Numbered from the stretch's first letter, positions 47,590 through 61,188 are shown. The stretch: 64,000 nucleotides of DNA from Cokeromyces recurvatus (GCF_025118155.1 NW_026251405.1:186001-250000); one strand, 5' to 3'. Notes: generated from the sequence alone by a model not told the origin. Translations and numbers: made by a program.

Positions 47590-49909
47590 TTATAAACCAA
47601 CGCGGAATAGAACTTGTTTACCTTTCTTTCCCTTTTTCTTTCTATTGTTTATGGTATCATTATTATCTGAAAGCTCAGAATCGTTTGGATTATTGCTTAT
47701 TGATGATGGTTCTCCTCCCCATGCATTTGTATTATTTGTTCTTCTTATCATTGAATTAATAGCAACTCTTCTAGATGAACTAGCTGCTGAGGAGGGTAGG
47801 GCAGGAAATAGTGCTTGTAAATCATTTTCTGAATTGGTACGTGAACTTGATGCACCACTCCAGGGTGTACTATGATAGGTTCGACTACTACTACTACTAC
47901 TTGCATTAATAGCTGCAGATGCTACCTTATCCCAATATCCAGGGTTATTTTTTCTTTTTTGTTGTTGACTTCTTTGATTGTCTAGATTCACTACTAACAC
48001 ATTGGATGCATGGCTTCCATCATTTTCATCCTCTCTTAAGGGAGACTATACATATATGAATATATTAATTAAATTCAAAAAAAAAAGATCTTTAAATAAT
48101 AAATTCCTTACAGATGAATTCTTTTTTTGATTCCATGTTCGGATCATATCAGATTTTAAAGATTGGTTATCAATTAGATCTTTTGCTCCAGTTAATACTT
48201 TAGCTGCCATTCCTGCATCTTTGTCGCACAAATCATAAACTGAATTAACAAAAGTAGCTGTATTTGTGCTTAAACTAGTAAACCCAGTTACTAATTGACG
48301 AAACTTGATCACTTTTTCAACATTCTTAAATATATCAGCAATACGATCAAGAGCAGCAGCATGACGAGAAACAATAACTGTATCTGATTCATGATTATGA
48401 ATGATAGGTGAAGATCTTCCACTAGCTACATTGCTATTGTTTTCCTCACCCAACATTGGCCATTCTTCCTGTGGCGTTATAACTGTAGAAGCTAATCTGG
48501 AGGCTAATAGTGCTGTAACATTATTTGTTGTAGTTGAGCCATCAATATTAGGAAACTCTTCTGCTGATGCTAAATTGACAGGATTACTATTTCTACTACT
48601 ATTATTACTGCGCTGTTGTTGATGAGGGCTACCAGCATAACTCAAGTTAACATCAACACGACGCGCTTCACTTTGTTTCGCTCTTTGTTGACGTGAAAGT
48701 AAGTTTCCGTGTTCTTTTACCTCGTGAGCCTTTAGATCAATATCAGAATCAAATACAACAAATTTATTGTTCAAACATTCTTGATAAGGACATAGATAAT
48801 GTTCTTTTTTAAAATGTTTTTCCTATATAGATTTATAAGTAAGACTGGCTTATTACTTTTTTTTTTAAAAGAAAAAAAAAATTTCAATTACCAAACTATC
48901 ATAATTAGCATAGTATTGATGTTGAATTCCTCTTCGAACACAAAGATGACATTGTTCATGCTTATCTCGACAATGTTCAAATAACTCATCTGCACCATAA
49001 AATCGAGTTCTACAAAAGACACATTCTGGATGACCTGTAAATCCAGTTTCATCATCCTTATTAAATGAAGCATCCCCTTCGCGATAATGCTTTTGAATTT
49101 GAGCTTGAGTGTACAAAGTATGTTCATGTGAAAAGATTTTTTTGTTTCTTAAACAAAGATCACAACATAATCGTTCATGAGCCTTTTTTACATGACGCTT
49201 AAGTTCAGTCCAATTCTCAAATGCTTCTTCGCAGTCTTGTTCAGGACAGTTATATTGAAGAATAGCTTTCATTTCTTTATACATATCTTTGGTTTCAAAT
49301 TTAATACCATATTTCTTATCATAAAATGGTGTATCTTCTGGTTTATAATCTTCATAAGGCTTTTCGCCAACATTTGTAAATATAACTTGTTTAGCTTCCA
49401 TCTAGTTTATTATCATCCAATCATCAGTGTACAAAATTTCTTTTATTTATTTTCTCATTTGTTGTCATACTTTACCTTACAATAAGCGCAATTGTTTGTT
49501 TTATATAATACTCTTAATCTTAACGTACACAAATGACATGTGCGATGATCGCATGGAGCTACAGCATAATAATCAATAGGGCGAGTACAGATAAAACATA
49601 CTTCGCCTTCTTCATCAGCATTAACTTCTTCTGGATTAGTTGTAAGCTTTTTTTTAATAAAACTCTTTAAGGGTTCTTTCTTTTTTTGATGTTGGCCTTT
49701 ATTGGTATTGGTCTTTTTTTTTTTTTTGATGATGACGATGATGAGTCTTTATTCTCGGCGGTAGTCGTATTTGAACGCGATTTTTCTTCTTTCTTTTCGC
49801 GTTTGTTATTATTGTAACGACGGCGATTATTATTACGCTTCTTGTTTGTCTCAGTAGAAGAAGAAGAAGCCTGGATAGAATTGTTGTTATCACTTGTATT
49901 TGACTCCAT
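47590..49909 (-). CDS. HEL2: HEL2/ZNF598-type RING E3 ubiquitin ligase
   Basis: Ribosome-quality-control ligase that ubiquitinates small-subunit proteins on collided ribosomes. Exons: 49909-49476, 49401-48892, 48822-48112, 48045-47590; about 703 aa. Low-complexity Ser/Lys N-terminus; RING finger CFICTRPIDYYAV, CDHRTCHLCTLRLRVL, CAYCK; then several C2H2-like fingers (CPEQDCEEAFENWTELKRH, CVFCRTRFYGADELFEHCR, CHLCVRRGIQHQYY, YLCPYQECLNN) in the order of ZNF598; and a disordered Ser/Asn-rich C-terminus with a basic GKKGKQ end. One problem: upstream of the RING the frame breaks at an A14 run (T14 on the plus strand, 49714-49727). One more A, or an unrecognised intron within the low-complexity region, would restore it. 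The domains downstream are intact. Confidence 0.92.
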
Positions 49910-51862
49910 ATTTTTATATAGAAGGGAGAAAAAAAAAAGTAAAACAAGTATTTTTATTTTATTTTGTTTTATTTTTTATTGCTAAACTGTGTGCCGCAGT
50001 AATTTGCATCATGTTGCAGTAATTTTGGAAATTGATATTTTTATATTTTATTTAGTTCGACGCTCAATTCAAATATGAAGTTTAATGTTTAATAAATCCA
50101 TCAAGATAATTTTATGCGATTCGGTTAAAAACAGCAGTTATTTTTTTTTTTAGTCTGAAGTATATCATTGTCTCATATATTCTCATCTTTTCAACTTGCT
50201 TTTTCTTGTAGATTAAACTTGTTAATCAATAAAATTCATTTCAGAAGAAAATACATGTATTCAGGGCTTTTTTTTTTTTTTTTTTGAATATATTCTTCCA
50301 TTATTGGTTTTCTCATAGATTTGAGCATTCTTCATTATCAAAAAGTAACTAAACAAATTCAAAGTATTCTTTTCTTTTGAAAAAAAAAAAAAAAAAAAAA
50401 CCTATTTTAGTGGTATTAATATGTCTATATGATTCACCTCTTTCTATATCATGCTAAATTTACTTCGAGGCTTCTAACCGTGTCACAATCATAAATAGTA
50501 ACTTGCTCAGAAATGAAGTATTAATCACCATTTTTCATTTAGTTAATTAGCTTTTTCATACCATTCTTCGTATATGATTATTTTATTCTAGGATTTGTTT
50601 TATCTTTCGTTATGACTAAAAAGAAAATAGTTACCGCCATCATTTCATAGAATGAAAATAAAGTAGAAGCAGACATTAATGTCAGTGATACTAATAATCA
50701 ACTTTCCAATATGTGTACGTTTTGGTGAAATCAACTAATATTGATACTAGTTGAATTTTATTTGCTATTTTATAAAAACTATAGTTATTTCTATCTCTTG
50801 CTATTATTTCTCTTTACATACATCCTAGCAAAGAATTTAACTTCAAATTTGACAATTTAAAAATCTTCATTCTAAAGTTATCATAAATATCAGCCTCCTC
50901 CCAATATAAAATGGAATGAGTGATACTAAACTTTGAAAATATGTGTACCAAAGTATACATCGTTCAAGAGTATACCAGTCAATAATTACTTTATGGGTTC
51001 ATTACAAAGTTCCTTGCAGTTGTTAAATAGATATACCTTGTGGATAACTTGGTTAATAAATACATTTTATTGTTAGGTTTCAAAAATATACCAAAAAAAA
51101 AAAAAAAAAAATCAATCTCAAAGACGTAATTAAGACCATGTGTATAATACTGGTGAGTAGTTCTGTTTTAGATATAATCTTTCGCCATGAATCTAGTGTA
51201 TTTAAAGCTAGATAAGTTTGTATATTTCGTACTTATATATATAATTAATATTTGATCTTGTTTTATTTATTTTAGCATGAGCAACTTTAGTATTATTCAC
51301 AATGCCCTCGCTTCTCATTCCTAGCTCTGTAGTCTTGTTCAGAGTTAAATTAACGAAACTTAAAGCGTAAACTAAAAATAGGCAGGTATCTCATCTGGGC
51401 AAGAGAACCTATCTTTGACTACAAGGATCTAAACTTAAATAAATTATTATGTTTCGTCTGACTATTATATGAGCCTCTTTTTTTTTTTTTCCTAAGCTTT
51501 ATATTCGACTTCATATATAATTTACAGTACATGTAACATAGCAAGCTTTTACTGGCGTACATTTTAAATAATGGAGCAATCAATGTTCATAATTAGAAGA
51601 GTATATTTTTATATTTATTTATTTAATCATGTTTAAATGTTGAATAAATTCTATTAGAATCGACTGAGATACTCGTATACAAAATAAGAAACATTATATC
51701 CCCTTTTTATAACTTCGTTTAAAAAAATTGGTTCTATTGTTATTAGTTTCAAATTAGTTTATTTATTTTGTGCCTACTTTAAATAAACAAAAGAAGATCA
51801 TATATGTCATTTCTTTTTAGCAATTTGAGTATGTGAATAACCAGTAAATTGCATTATAATTG

Positions 51863-51893
<31 letters not shown>

Positions 51894-52530
51894 TTCCAGG
51901 TACGCAAATTTGTAGTAATTTTGCCTCTTCTCCATCATATCACATTATCCTCAAATAGCTTCAGTTATAGAATATAGATAAATAAAAGTGTGTATATAAA
52001 TATATACACCAAATACGACTCATTTAATATATCTTTTTTATTTCAAAAATAGTATATTTTCTTCATGCAATAATAATATCTTATTCTGCTTAAGAATAAA
52101 GAAATATTCAAACTTATACTGTCTTTTCTTTCTTTCAAGATAATATTTTGTTTAGAATCACAAGAGATAAAAAAAAAGAAGATAATCATCATATGATTAT
52201 TGTATATAGTTGTATTTTCTTCATTATAAACAGTTACATCTTCTTCTATACTAAAATTGTAAGATTTTAAAGTGTTTCATGCATATTTATGTAACAATCC
52301 TTCTCTCTCTTTCTCTCTCTCTCTCTCTTAATTGTAATGACATATGAAAAAAATATAGTTATTTTTTTTTGTGTATCTGCATGATAGTGTTGCAGATATG
52401 AATAAGATAATATAAAAAGATTTATAAATTTATCCTTTTGCTTTTCTTTTCATTTTTTTTTTTTTATTTATTTCCCTTATTTTTCTTTCTTTTTTTTTTG
52501 TTTATAATAAATATTTATTTCTTATATAAG
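49910..52530. other. Long AT-rich intergenic region, no gene seen
   Basis: About 2.6 kb between divergent genes (HEL2 minus, perilipin plus). Many homopolymers: T runs near 50271-50285, A runs at 50381-50400 and 51092-51110, and A29 at 51863-51891; CT repeats at 52303-52329. Stops are dense in all frames and I see no relic of a protein. Both promoters lie at the edges. Confidence 0.55.
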
Positions 52531-53675
52531 ATGGATAAAGACCTTGATATGAATAAAAAGAATTTTCAAGAAGAAGACTTTGACGATTGTCTATCAACGC
52601 CATTTGGTATATATATATATACATGTATTACAGAATTTTTCTGTAAAACTAAATGAATTGCACATTATATTTAGATGATGATAACTATAGTAGTGATGGT
52701 GATTCTGGATTTAGTATGAGTCAAGAAGATGATGAAGATGAATGTAAAGGCCAACGTCAAGATGAAGCTCTTGGTCGTTCTATTACAGTTGCTGATACTA
52801 CTTCTTCGATAAATTTCTTTTCGCGTATAGCATCTATACCTATTATTCAAGACAGTTATAAAGGCGCACAAAAGATAGCTAAACAGCATGCTATAGGCCA
52901 AAGGGCACTCAATTTTGCTGAAGATAAGCTTCAGACCGTTATCTCTTCAACACAACCTTATTTGGATAATGATAAGAGCAAGAAAATACTTTCGTATGCG
53001 AACACGATGGGAAATAAATCGCTCGATTTATTTGAGCGTCAATTTCCAGGTGTTATTACAACCCCTACAGATCAGCTTCTCGTCCAGCCTATTAGAGGCG
53101 CCGTATCAAGTCTTCAAGAGAAAAAGAAAACAATCATTGATTCTCGTATTGACTATATGGCTGGCGAACTGGAAGCCTTGATAAATCAATATATTCCACT
53201 TGATAATCATAGCGTACCACCAGAGGAGGATACAGATTCTGAAGTCATTAGTGGTACTGATCGTCTCATGAAGGTCATTCATGCCATTTCTATTCGTGCC
53301 GCTAAAAGGATATCCTCTGCTAAACGGGAAGAAAGGCAAGTAAGCCAAATTATTCATACTTGGATACTCACTCAAATTCAAATGATATCTCAGCAACAAC
53401 AACAACAACAACAATGGCCTCTTCTGCAAGCCCAAATTGAGTCCTTTTTGAAAACAAAGCTTGTTTTCACCTCTACAGTTCAAGCTGTGTATGAATTTAC
53501 TCAAACAGAACTTGAAAAATTCCGTCAAGAGTTATATAAACCAAACATTGGTCACATGGATCGTATTCGTAATATCTTGACCCTATCTCAAAATGATATA
53601 TGGGTACCTTTGTATCAAAGATCTTTTTCAATTTGGAAGAAGAATGACTCTATTGAATCTGTTATTGGCAAGTGA
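52531..53675 (+). CDS. Perilipin-like lipid-droplet protein
   Basis: Probable member of the fungal perilipin (MPL1/CAP20/Pln1) family, which coats lipid droplets. Exons 52531-52606 and 52675-53675; 358 aa. The acidic N-terminus (DDDNYSSDGDSGF) is followed by the PAT-like core FFSRIASIPIIQDSYKG and AQKIAKQHAIGQRALNFAED (about residues 70-110). A middle region of amphipathic helices follows (GVITTPTDQLLVQPIRGAVS), then a helical C-terminal half with a short Gln run near 53392-53412. A longer start at 52438 would add a Phe/Leu-rich stretch from the T-rich leader; I consider 52531 correct. Identification rests on the SRIASIP core and overall layout. Confidence 0.7.
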
Positions 53676-54111
53676 ATTATGTAAATTAACTAATATATTT
53701 AGTTAGTTGTAAGTTTATAATACGTACATACATACATAAAGCATTACAATTTTGGAATCAAAAAATATATAAATATGTATACTGTTGATGTATAACATTA
53801 CTATGTATTTATAACTCTACGATTTACGTTCAAAGACAAAAAAAAATGTATACATAACATGTATATTTATTTATTATTAATATTATTATTATTATAATGG
53901 AAATAAAAGAAATATAAGTATATAAGTATATAAGTATGTATGTATGTATATATGTATATATGTATATATGTATGTGTGTATGTGTGTATGTATTATTATA
54001 TATAATATATGAGAAGGAATGATACAATGTATACAAATAAATACTCTAGGTTATTCTGAAACCTGTTGTTGAAAAAAAAAAATACAATATGACAAACGAG
54101 AGATATATATT
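53676..54111. other. Short convergent intergenic region with ATGTAT repeats
   Basis: About 435 bp between the perilipin-like and formin 3' ends. Contains interspersed TATG/TGTA repeats (53920-53995) and an imperfect TTAT repeat near 53865-53900. Both 3' UTRs are expected here. Confidence 0.6.
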
Positions 54112-57100
54112 CTAATAATACTCTTCAATTGCATTTGCTTTCAATAACTTCATTTCTTTTTCAAATTCATGTACTCTCTTGATACGTTCACGTTCTTCTC
54201 TATTTACTGTAATATCTCGATATGCAAACTAGAGATATAAAATGTTAAAACCTTTCGAATAACAAGAAAATATTTTATTTTATTTTTCTTTTCCTTTAAA
54301 CTGAAATTTACCTCCCAATCAGAAATAAACTTGACAAATATGCTGAAAAATTCATCTGGTTTCATCTCACCTGGCTCTTCTCCAAAATAAATAAGTACAT
54401 CTTTGTAAGCAACATCCATAGACGTATATCGAACTTCAAGTTGATCAAATGTTACCATAGCCTCATGATAAAAATGAGACATCTTTGCAGTAAATATCTC
54501 ATCTGTATTTTCAACTTCTGAAAGTGTCTTGGAAAGTGATTCAAGATCAATTTTTAGTTCATTATAATCACTCACAAGGTCATTAAGTGTTACTACAATA
54601 AAAGTGTAAAGAGTTTTAAATTTGTGTTCTCCAAAAAAAAAAAATTTTTTTTGTTAAACTTACTTTTACATGCGTCTGTGCATAATTTCAAATCAGGTAT
54701 AAGTGAATGAAATATTTCAGGAAATTGATTTTCCATCATTTCAATAATAAAATGAAGCAAAGTGGTATCATTTGAAAAAGATTTTGTATCAATAAGCTAA
54801 ACACAATAGTATCATTAATATATGTATATAGATATGTTACAAGAATGAGATAATAAGCTTACCTTATTTATACTTGCTATACGAATACCAAAAGCACCAC
54901 CTTGATTATTTGTACTATTTAAAAAGTTACCAATTAATAGCACAAGCTTTAAAAAAAAAATGCAATTAGTAAAAGTGAAAAGCATGTGCTTATATATATA
55001 TATTATTTTACAGTTAAGAATTCCCTAAATGAAGCTGAATTACGAAGTGCTGTAGATGCATCCATAATATTGGACATTCTCTTAGATATGTGAATAATTC
55101 GCTCATTAAAGTTGAGTTTGAGTAACATGGCCTTAATACGAGCTTTAACTTTCGGAACCTTTGACATCTAAGATATGCAAGAAGAATTCGAAATTATAAG
55201 TCAGATCAGATTAATAATAATAATCAATTTATATTTACCTCTAAGCAAAATAAATCAGGCTTTGACAAGCTCTTTTTACGACTTTCATCTGTTTCTTTTG
55301 CATTTTGTATCTCTAGCTTTGCCTTTGTTTCATTTAACTTTTTAATATCGTTCAGGGAGGGTAGATTATTCAACAAGTTCTCAAGCATGATTTCATCAAA
55401 TACCGTCTCGTCTAGTTCTAGTAGTTTTTGTTTTATTTCTTCAATACTATATTGTTTGAGTTTCATAAGGAATGAAATAGTCAAGTTGGCTGCCCTTTGT
55501 GAGTCTAGCACTCGTTCTTCATTTTCATAGGCTCGATGTCGCCATTTTTTCTTGCTGGATGGTTTGACAGTCGAGGGCTGTCTCTGTCCAAATGTTTCTT
55601 CCATCTTCTTGAATACTCCTGCCTGATCCAATGTAGCTTCAAATGAATTCTCTATTTTATGGACTTCATCATACTCGCTGGGATGCCAGACAGTGGACTG
55701 AATACTATCTTTACTCAATTTTTGCCATTGAACGATTCGTGTCTTGACACTTGGGTACCGGTTCATTTGTTTTCGATTCATATTATATAGGATATTAAAT
55801 TCTTGACTCTCTTGAGTGTCATCGTATCCGCTGTTATTTTTTAAAGCAGCTGAATTTGAAAATGGTGATGGTGGTGGTGGTGGTGGTGGTGGTGGAGGAG
55901 GAGGAGGAGGAGAAGGAGGAGAAGGAGAGGATGGAGAGGGTATACTTGAGTTACTCTGAAAAGCAGTGGTAGGACTTGAATTATTATTTAATGAGTATAT
56001 AGTACTATTTACAGGTGGTGGAGGTGGAGGTGGAGGAGGTGGAGGTGGAGGAGCTACCGATGATTCAATCAAAGGTAATAGCTCCACTGTTTCTGTTGTT
56101 GTAGTTTTTGATGGTACTGACGTATTATCTTGTGATGGATCAGATATGAATGTAGGTTTAATGTCTGATTCTGATGGCAATAAAGAGACAGATTCTATTG
56201 AAGATATTGTTTTTTGAGACCATGAACTCACATCACTATTTATTGATGAATTTGATAATGATATGGTAGGGATATTAGGCACGCCCAATGAATCTGTTGA
56301 GCTCATAGCATACTTGTCATTTGAAAATAAGCTTTCGGCAGATGATGTAAAATCAATGGATACTTTACTATCTTCATAAAAAGAACATTCTCGTGGTTTT
56401 CGACCAACGTGTTGATTACTGTTTTTATGCATATCCATTTGTGATAATAATTTACTGGGTGCTTTTGACATAGCTTGCTGCCTTGTAGCCCCATCAAAAC
56501 ATTTTAAAGAGTCACTTAAAAATGCTTTATCAGTGTTGGTTATTTCAGCCATTGGGGGTACAAATGAATATCGCTGATGCTTTAATGGTGATTCGACCAT
56601 AGGAAGTGAAATATTGTCACTAATCATGATACTATGGCAACGTCTACTAGATTTTCTGTTAAATGGACGGTTATTATCTGTTGCTGAGACAAGATCTAAG
56701 ATACTACTAGCTGAAAATTGCTTTGCGAGTTGTGATTTAAATTCTTCCGTAATATTCATTGCAGTACTTCTTTTTTGCTTCTTTAGATAAATAGAACTCT
56801 AAGGTATAGTAATATATATATGCATACAAATATTTTATATCTGTTAGTAATAATAATAATAATAAACTGTCTCTTTCATTAAACTTATACCTTTCTTTCT
56901 ATTGGTGGAACCAATAAACTACATTCTTCATTAGATGAATCCTCAGTATCCCTTTCAGACTTTTTTGAATTTTCTCTTGCCTTTATTCTTTTATATGATT
57001 TTATGTATTCTTCTCTACTGATAACTATATCACCCTTGTCACCAACATTATTGAAATCTTCTTCAATTACTTTATAAAATTTATCAAGTTGCTGTTCAAG

Positions 57101-58276
57101 TAATGATATATTATCTTCGTATTCTTCTTGAATATCTTTAAGTTTTTGTTGTAATGTTGAAACTGTATGTCTCGACATCTTTAATAAGTCTTCCAAAGAG
57201 TGAATTTTATCGTTACTATCTTTAATTAAAGTACTCATTTCTGTCATTTCCTTGTTTTTTTCTTGAAGCTCCTTTTGTGATTCATATAAGCCTTTATAAT
57301 GATCTAAATCTTTCTGTAGCTGAACTAATTCTTTATCCTTTTCTTCAATCGTAAGTTGATATAATTTAGGATCGCTTTCACTAGGTTTTGAAGAAGCATC
57401 GTGAGTTTGCTGTGATATATAAGAATCGATACGTTTAAAATAATCCATTTTATCATCATCATCATTTATACTATTGTATGTAAGGATATTTTGAAGCGTA
57501 TTAAGAAAGAGGTCATAGCACGAAGATTTTTCAATGCTACTAAGAACCATTTCAAAGACATTATAGGGATCAATTAGGCTTTTAAATACTCTTTTATTTG
57601 ATGTTGTAGAAGAGACTGTTGACTTTATTGACTGATTGTTATCATTCACATTAGTACCCATTGTTGTAGAAAGTGTACTTGAACTATTTATACTGTCACT
57701 TTTTTCTATTTTTAGTGGTAGCTGATCTTCTTTAGCTAACGTGTAATATTCTTCAATGTGTTTATATATCTCTTTGTTACGAGCGCTTGTTTCCAAGATA
57801 ACACTAAGGCCTAATTCATCCATTTGATTCCTTAGGCAAATACGCATATCTTTATCGCTTTCTGTATTAAGTATAGCATTTACGAGCATCATATTAAATA
57901 ACTATATAATAGCCAAAAAAAAAAAAAAATTAATTAATTAGACTTTACGCGTAATATTAAAAATAAATAAATAAATAAAAGGGCTAATTATTACGGAATA
58001 TTCGCATTCATCGTTCTGATTTAAAGTTTTTGTAATAATCGTATGCTTCCATGCAGTTATCCAAGTCAAAAAATGATTTTCATTATTTTTAACTGATTTT
58101 GATAACTTTTTCAATGTATCCAAAACGACTCTATGACCTTCAGGTGTTTTATAATAACACAAAAATATGAGAATTTCGCAAACAAGTTTTCGACTAGGAA
58201 TATGATATGATTCTAGACTATATGTAATTTCATTAATATATTCGGGGTGAGTAAAAAACTCGTGAACACCTATCTA

Positions 58277-58324
<48 letters not shown>

Positions 58325-59092
58325 AATAAATGAGTATACTTCTACATGTATATATTGACGTGTCTTTTCGCGTCAATGCTACTTTGTCATACCGAGTTAT
58401 TGATCAATGCTTTTAAACAAGCCAGAATATTATATTCTAATTCAATTAACTTTGTGTAACTTTTTCGGTGTCGATTCAAAGTATTAATAATTAATGAAAC
58501 GCCTTTCATATTAATAAATTTTTGTATCCATCTATTAAAAAAAAAAAAAAAAAAGTTTATTTTTAAATTGTCTGTGTCCGTGTTTGTGTGTGTGGTTTTT
58601 CTTTTCTTTTGTTTTCATTATATACCTTATTGGCATCGTTTTTAAATGTAATTCAAGCCGTAATAAAACCTTGTTGGATATCTTTCTATACACGGCGTCA
58701 TCTGAAAGCTTTTTTATAAAATATTCAGGTCGTTTTATTCGATTCTCGAAATGTGGATTATCATTAGAATGTTGCTGACTTGATAAGGAGCTTTCATGTA
58801 CGCTTATACCGTAATCTGCAGGTTGTCCCTGAAGCGAATTCAGTGATTTAATATCTCGAAATCCATAATGGCTTGGTATTTCCTACATGCTTTTCAAGTC
58901 AGTATAATCACTATGTTAGATTTTTTTTTTTTTTGTCTATTGCGTTAACAATAACTATACCATTGGTTTGTCTTTAAAAGCTTGCTCCGAATCAAATTTA
59001 ACGCCATGTTCTTTAAAAGATTCTCGAAATTCTGGTAAAGATAGATGCGAATGCTTTTTATTTTTTATTCGACTCTTAAGAAACAAATCCAT
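54112..59092 (-). CDS. Formin (Diaphanous-type actin nucleator)
   Basis: Nucleates and elongates unbranched actin filaments for polarised growth and cytokinesis. Exons: 59092-58961, 58882-58626, 58531-58393, 58273-57995, 57901-56891, 56798-55239, 55167-55012, 54946-54863, 54796-54664, 54592-54312, 54228-54112; 1382 aa, phases consistent. N-terminal GTPase-binding/FH3 region (MKGVSLIINTLNR, HEFFTHPEYI, SRKLVCEILIFLCYY); coiled coil about 460-560 (ELVQLQKDLDHYKGLYESQK, LQQKLKDIQEEYEDNISLLE); two long proline runs forming FH1 (about 855-870 and 900-920); and FH2 from about 955 (IVQWQKLSKDSIQSTVWH, SLSKPDLFCLE, LRNSASFREFLTLVLLIGNF, NQGGAFGI). It ends shortly after FH2 in a basic coil. I see no MDxLL-type DAD, so autoinhibition may differ. 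Confidence 0.95.
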
Positions 59093-59668
59093 CTTTTTTT
59101 TTTCGAGAACGAAAGATGAAAAAGAGTAATTAAATGTTAAATGTAGAAAAAAAAATAAATAAATAATAATTAATAAATTACGGGGCGAGAAAGTAATAAT
59201 TAAAGATTCATTAGAACTAATTGTCTTAAAACGGATTGTCTTAAATTGAAACAGATCAATTAACTGTGCATACTTAAACCCAGAAAAAAAAAATCTTGCA
59301 TTTAAGCTATCATTTTTATTGATTGTCAATGTTATGCATCTGATATGTGTATACATTTTCACTTTATAAAACACTTCTTTGTGCGTATAATTTGTAGGCT
59401 CTTCTCTTGTAGGTAATGGAAACTTCATTAGACGGCGTATATTTGTCCAATGAATATTTTATATTTACGGTTCATTATAAACAAGTTAATTTAACTATTG
59501 TCTACAAGTGAATGAATAGAGTAGTAAACAATATTTATATTCCACCATCATCTGCTTTATAATTATTGAATGCACTATTGTATCGTTTTTTTAAATAGAC
59601 TACAAACTAATTAAATTTTGTCATGTAATATTTATTTATAGAGAAAAAAATCATTCTTTTTTTTTTTT
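59093..59668. other. Region between formin start and RPN7 stop
   Basis: About 575 bp. It should hold the formin promoter/leader and RPN7 3' UTR (both genes on the minus strand). An open frame continues upstream of the formin Met to 59428 but reads as AT-rich leader, not family sequence. Confidence 0.5.
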
Positions 59669-61188
59669 TTAAACATCAATAACTCGGCTTAATTTTTGAA
59701 TTCTATTCAATAAGACATCGCCCTGCTTAATGACAGCTTGATATTGAGCATTCTTTGCATCAGGTCTGTTTGTTTCAATAATGCCATTCACTTTATCAAT
59801 TACACAATTAAGACGTCCTGCAGCAATGAATCGATAAAGATCCCTAAAGTTTACATGTATTTAAGAAAAACGTTATATGTAACAATAGTATAGAGTTGTA
59901 ACTTACTGGTCAATGTATGCTTCACTCACACCAAATGCCTGAGCCATACTGGTAACTGTTAAAGATCTATAACTTTCTAGTAATTGAGCGTAGGCTAAAA
60001 TACGCATTTCACGAATATAATAACGCATATGAGGTAAAAGATAGCGTGATGTACGTAAATGTGTCTGTTCAATAGCTGCTAATGAACGGAAGAATTGATC
60101 GTATTTGCAATTGTATAAACTGGCCATAAAATCTTCAAGATGAGGAATATCAGAAATTACCTCTAAAATTTCGGGAGCATCTAAAACCTATGAACAATTA
60201 TAAGCATTTATACATGTAATCATAAGCAAAAAGAAAAACCAATATTCTACTTACCTTCTTCTTAATATCTACACGCTTCATACTAATTAAACTAGTCAAA
60301 ACAGCATATTTCACAAAATCTTGATAAGACATGATTTCAGTGCTAGTAAAAGTGCTTAATGTATCTAAAAACAAAGATGCAGCTCCTTTGAAATCACGAA
60401 TAGACATAAGATAAACACCTTCATAAACCTTTAATCTGTTACGACGATCCCAATCACCTCCTTGTTCAATCAATTCTCGAAGTTTTTCAATATTGCTACG
60501 AACTAAGTTATTATCACCATAAAAGAAACCAATGCGAACAAAGGTGAAAATAATATCGATACGTGTACCCAAAGTGATTGATTTCTTTAATAAATTTTCA
60601 TAACTTGCTAAAGCATTTTCCTAATTATACAAGAAATTTCCAATAAATTTATTTTGTTCTTTTTCTTTTTTTTTTCTTTCTCTCAAATTTACTTTATCAC
60701 CAATCTTGGTATAGTATTCAGCTTTAGCTAAAAGAGCTTCATTTACTTCGGTTTCTCCTTGGTTCTGTTCTGCATCGGCAGCTTTGTCATCAAAACTTTT
60801 TAATTGTTTTTCATTCTTTGCAACCATAGCATCATATAAAGATTGATCAAAAGATGTTTGAAGCTCTTCAACCATAGTTTTGTAAAAAATTGCCATGTCT
60901 GTTTTATTATTTAAAAAAAATACATTAGTATATTGATTTAGTTCATGATCCCTTTTGGTTATCTACATACTGTTATTTTTGATGCCTTCAAAAAGTTTAG
61001 TCTTAGCATCTTCTTTTAATTCAGCAGGACCTTGGGTAATTATGAAACGATAATGCTAAATAACTTCTTGTTTAGTTTTTTTTTTGAAGATATTTAAAAA
61101 ATAAATAGATAAAAGATGCAACTATACTTACAGCAAGACTAAGATCAGGAATCTTTGGAACTGTATTTTCTTCAATTAAAGTAGACAT
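59669..61188 (-). CDS. RPN7: 26S proteasome regulatory subunit RPN7 (PSMD6)
   Basis: PCI-domain subunit of the proteasome lid. Exons: 61188-61132, 61055-60971, 60898-60693, 60620-60255, 60187-59907, 59843-59669; 389 aa, the usual length for this subunit. Recognisable segments: [17 protein letters not shown], an N-terminal helical-repeat region, [40 protein letters not shown], then the PCI region [56 protein letters not shown] (winged helix), and a C-terminal helix ending [11 protein letters not shown]. Transcribed divergently from RPN6, another lid subunit, from a shared 359-bp region. Confidence 0.97.

Noticed and set aside
54116..56217. Glycine-rich open frame on the plus strand at 55966-56217
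   Set aside because: It is the shadow of the formin proline repeats on the other strand.
59095..59428. N-terminal extension of the formin to a Met at 59428
   Set aside because: The added sequence is AT-rich leader-like with no similarity to formin N-termini, and the Met at 59092 starts a sensible basic segment.
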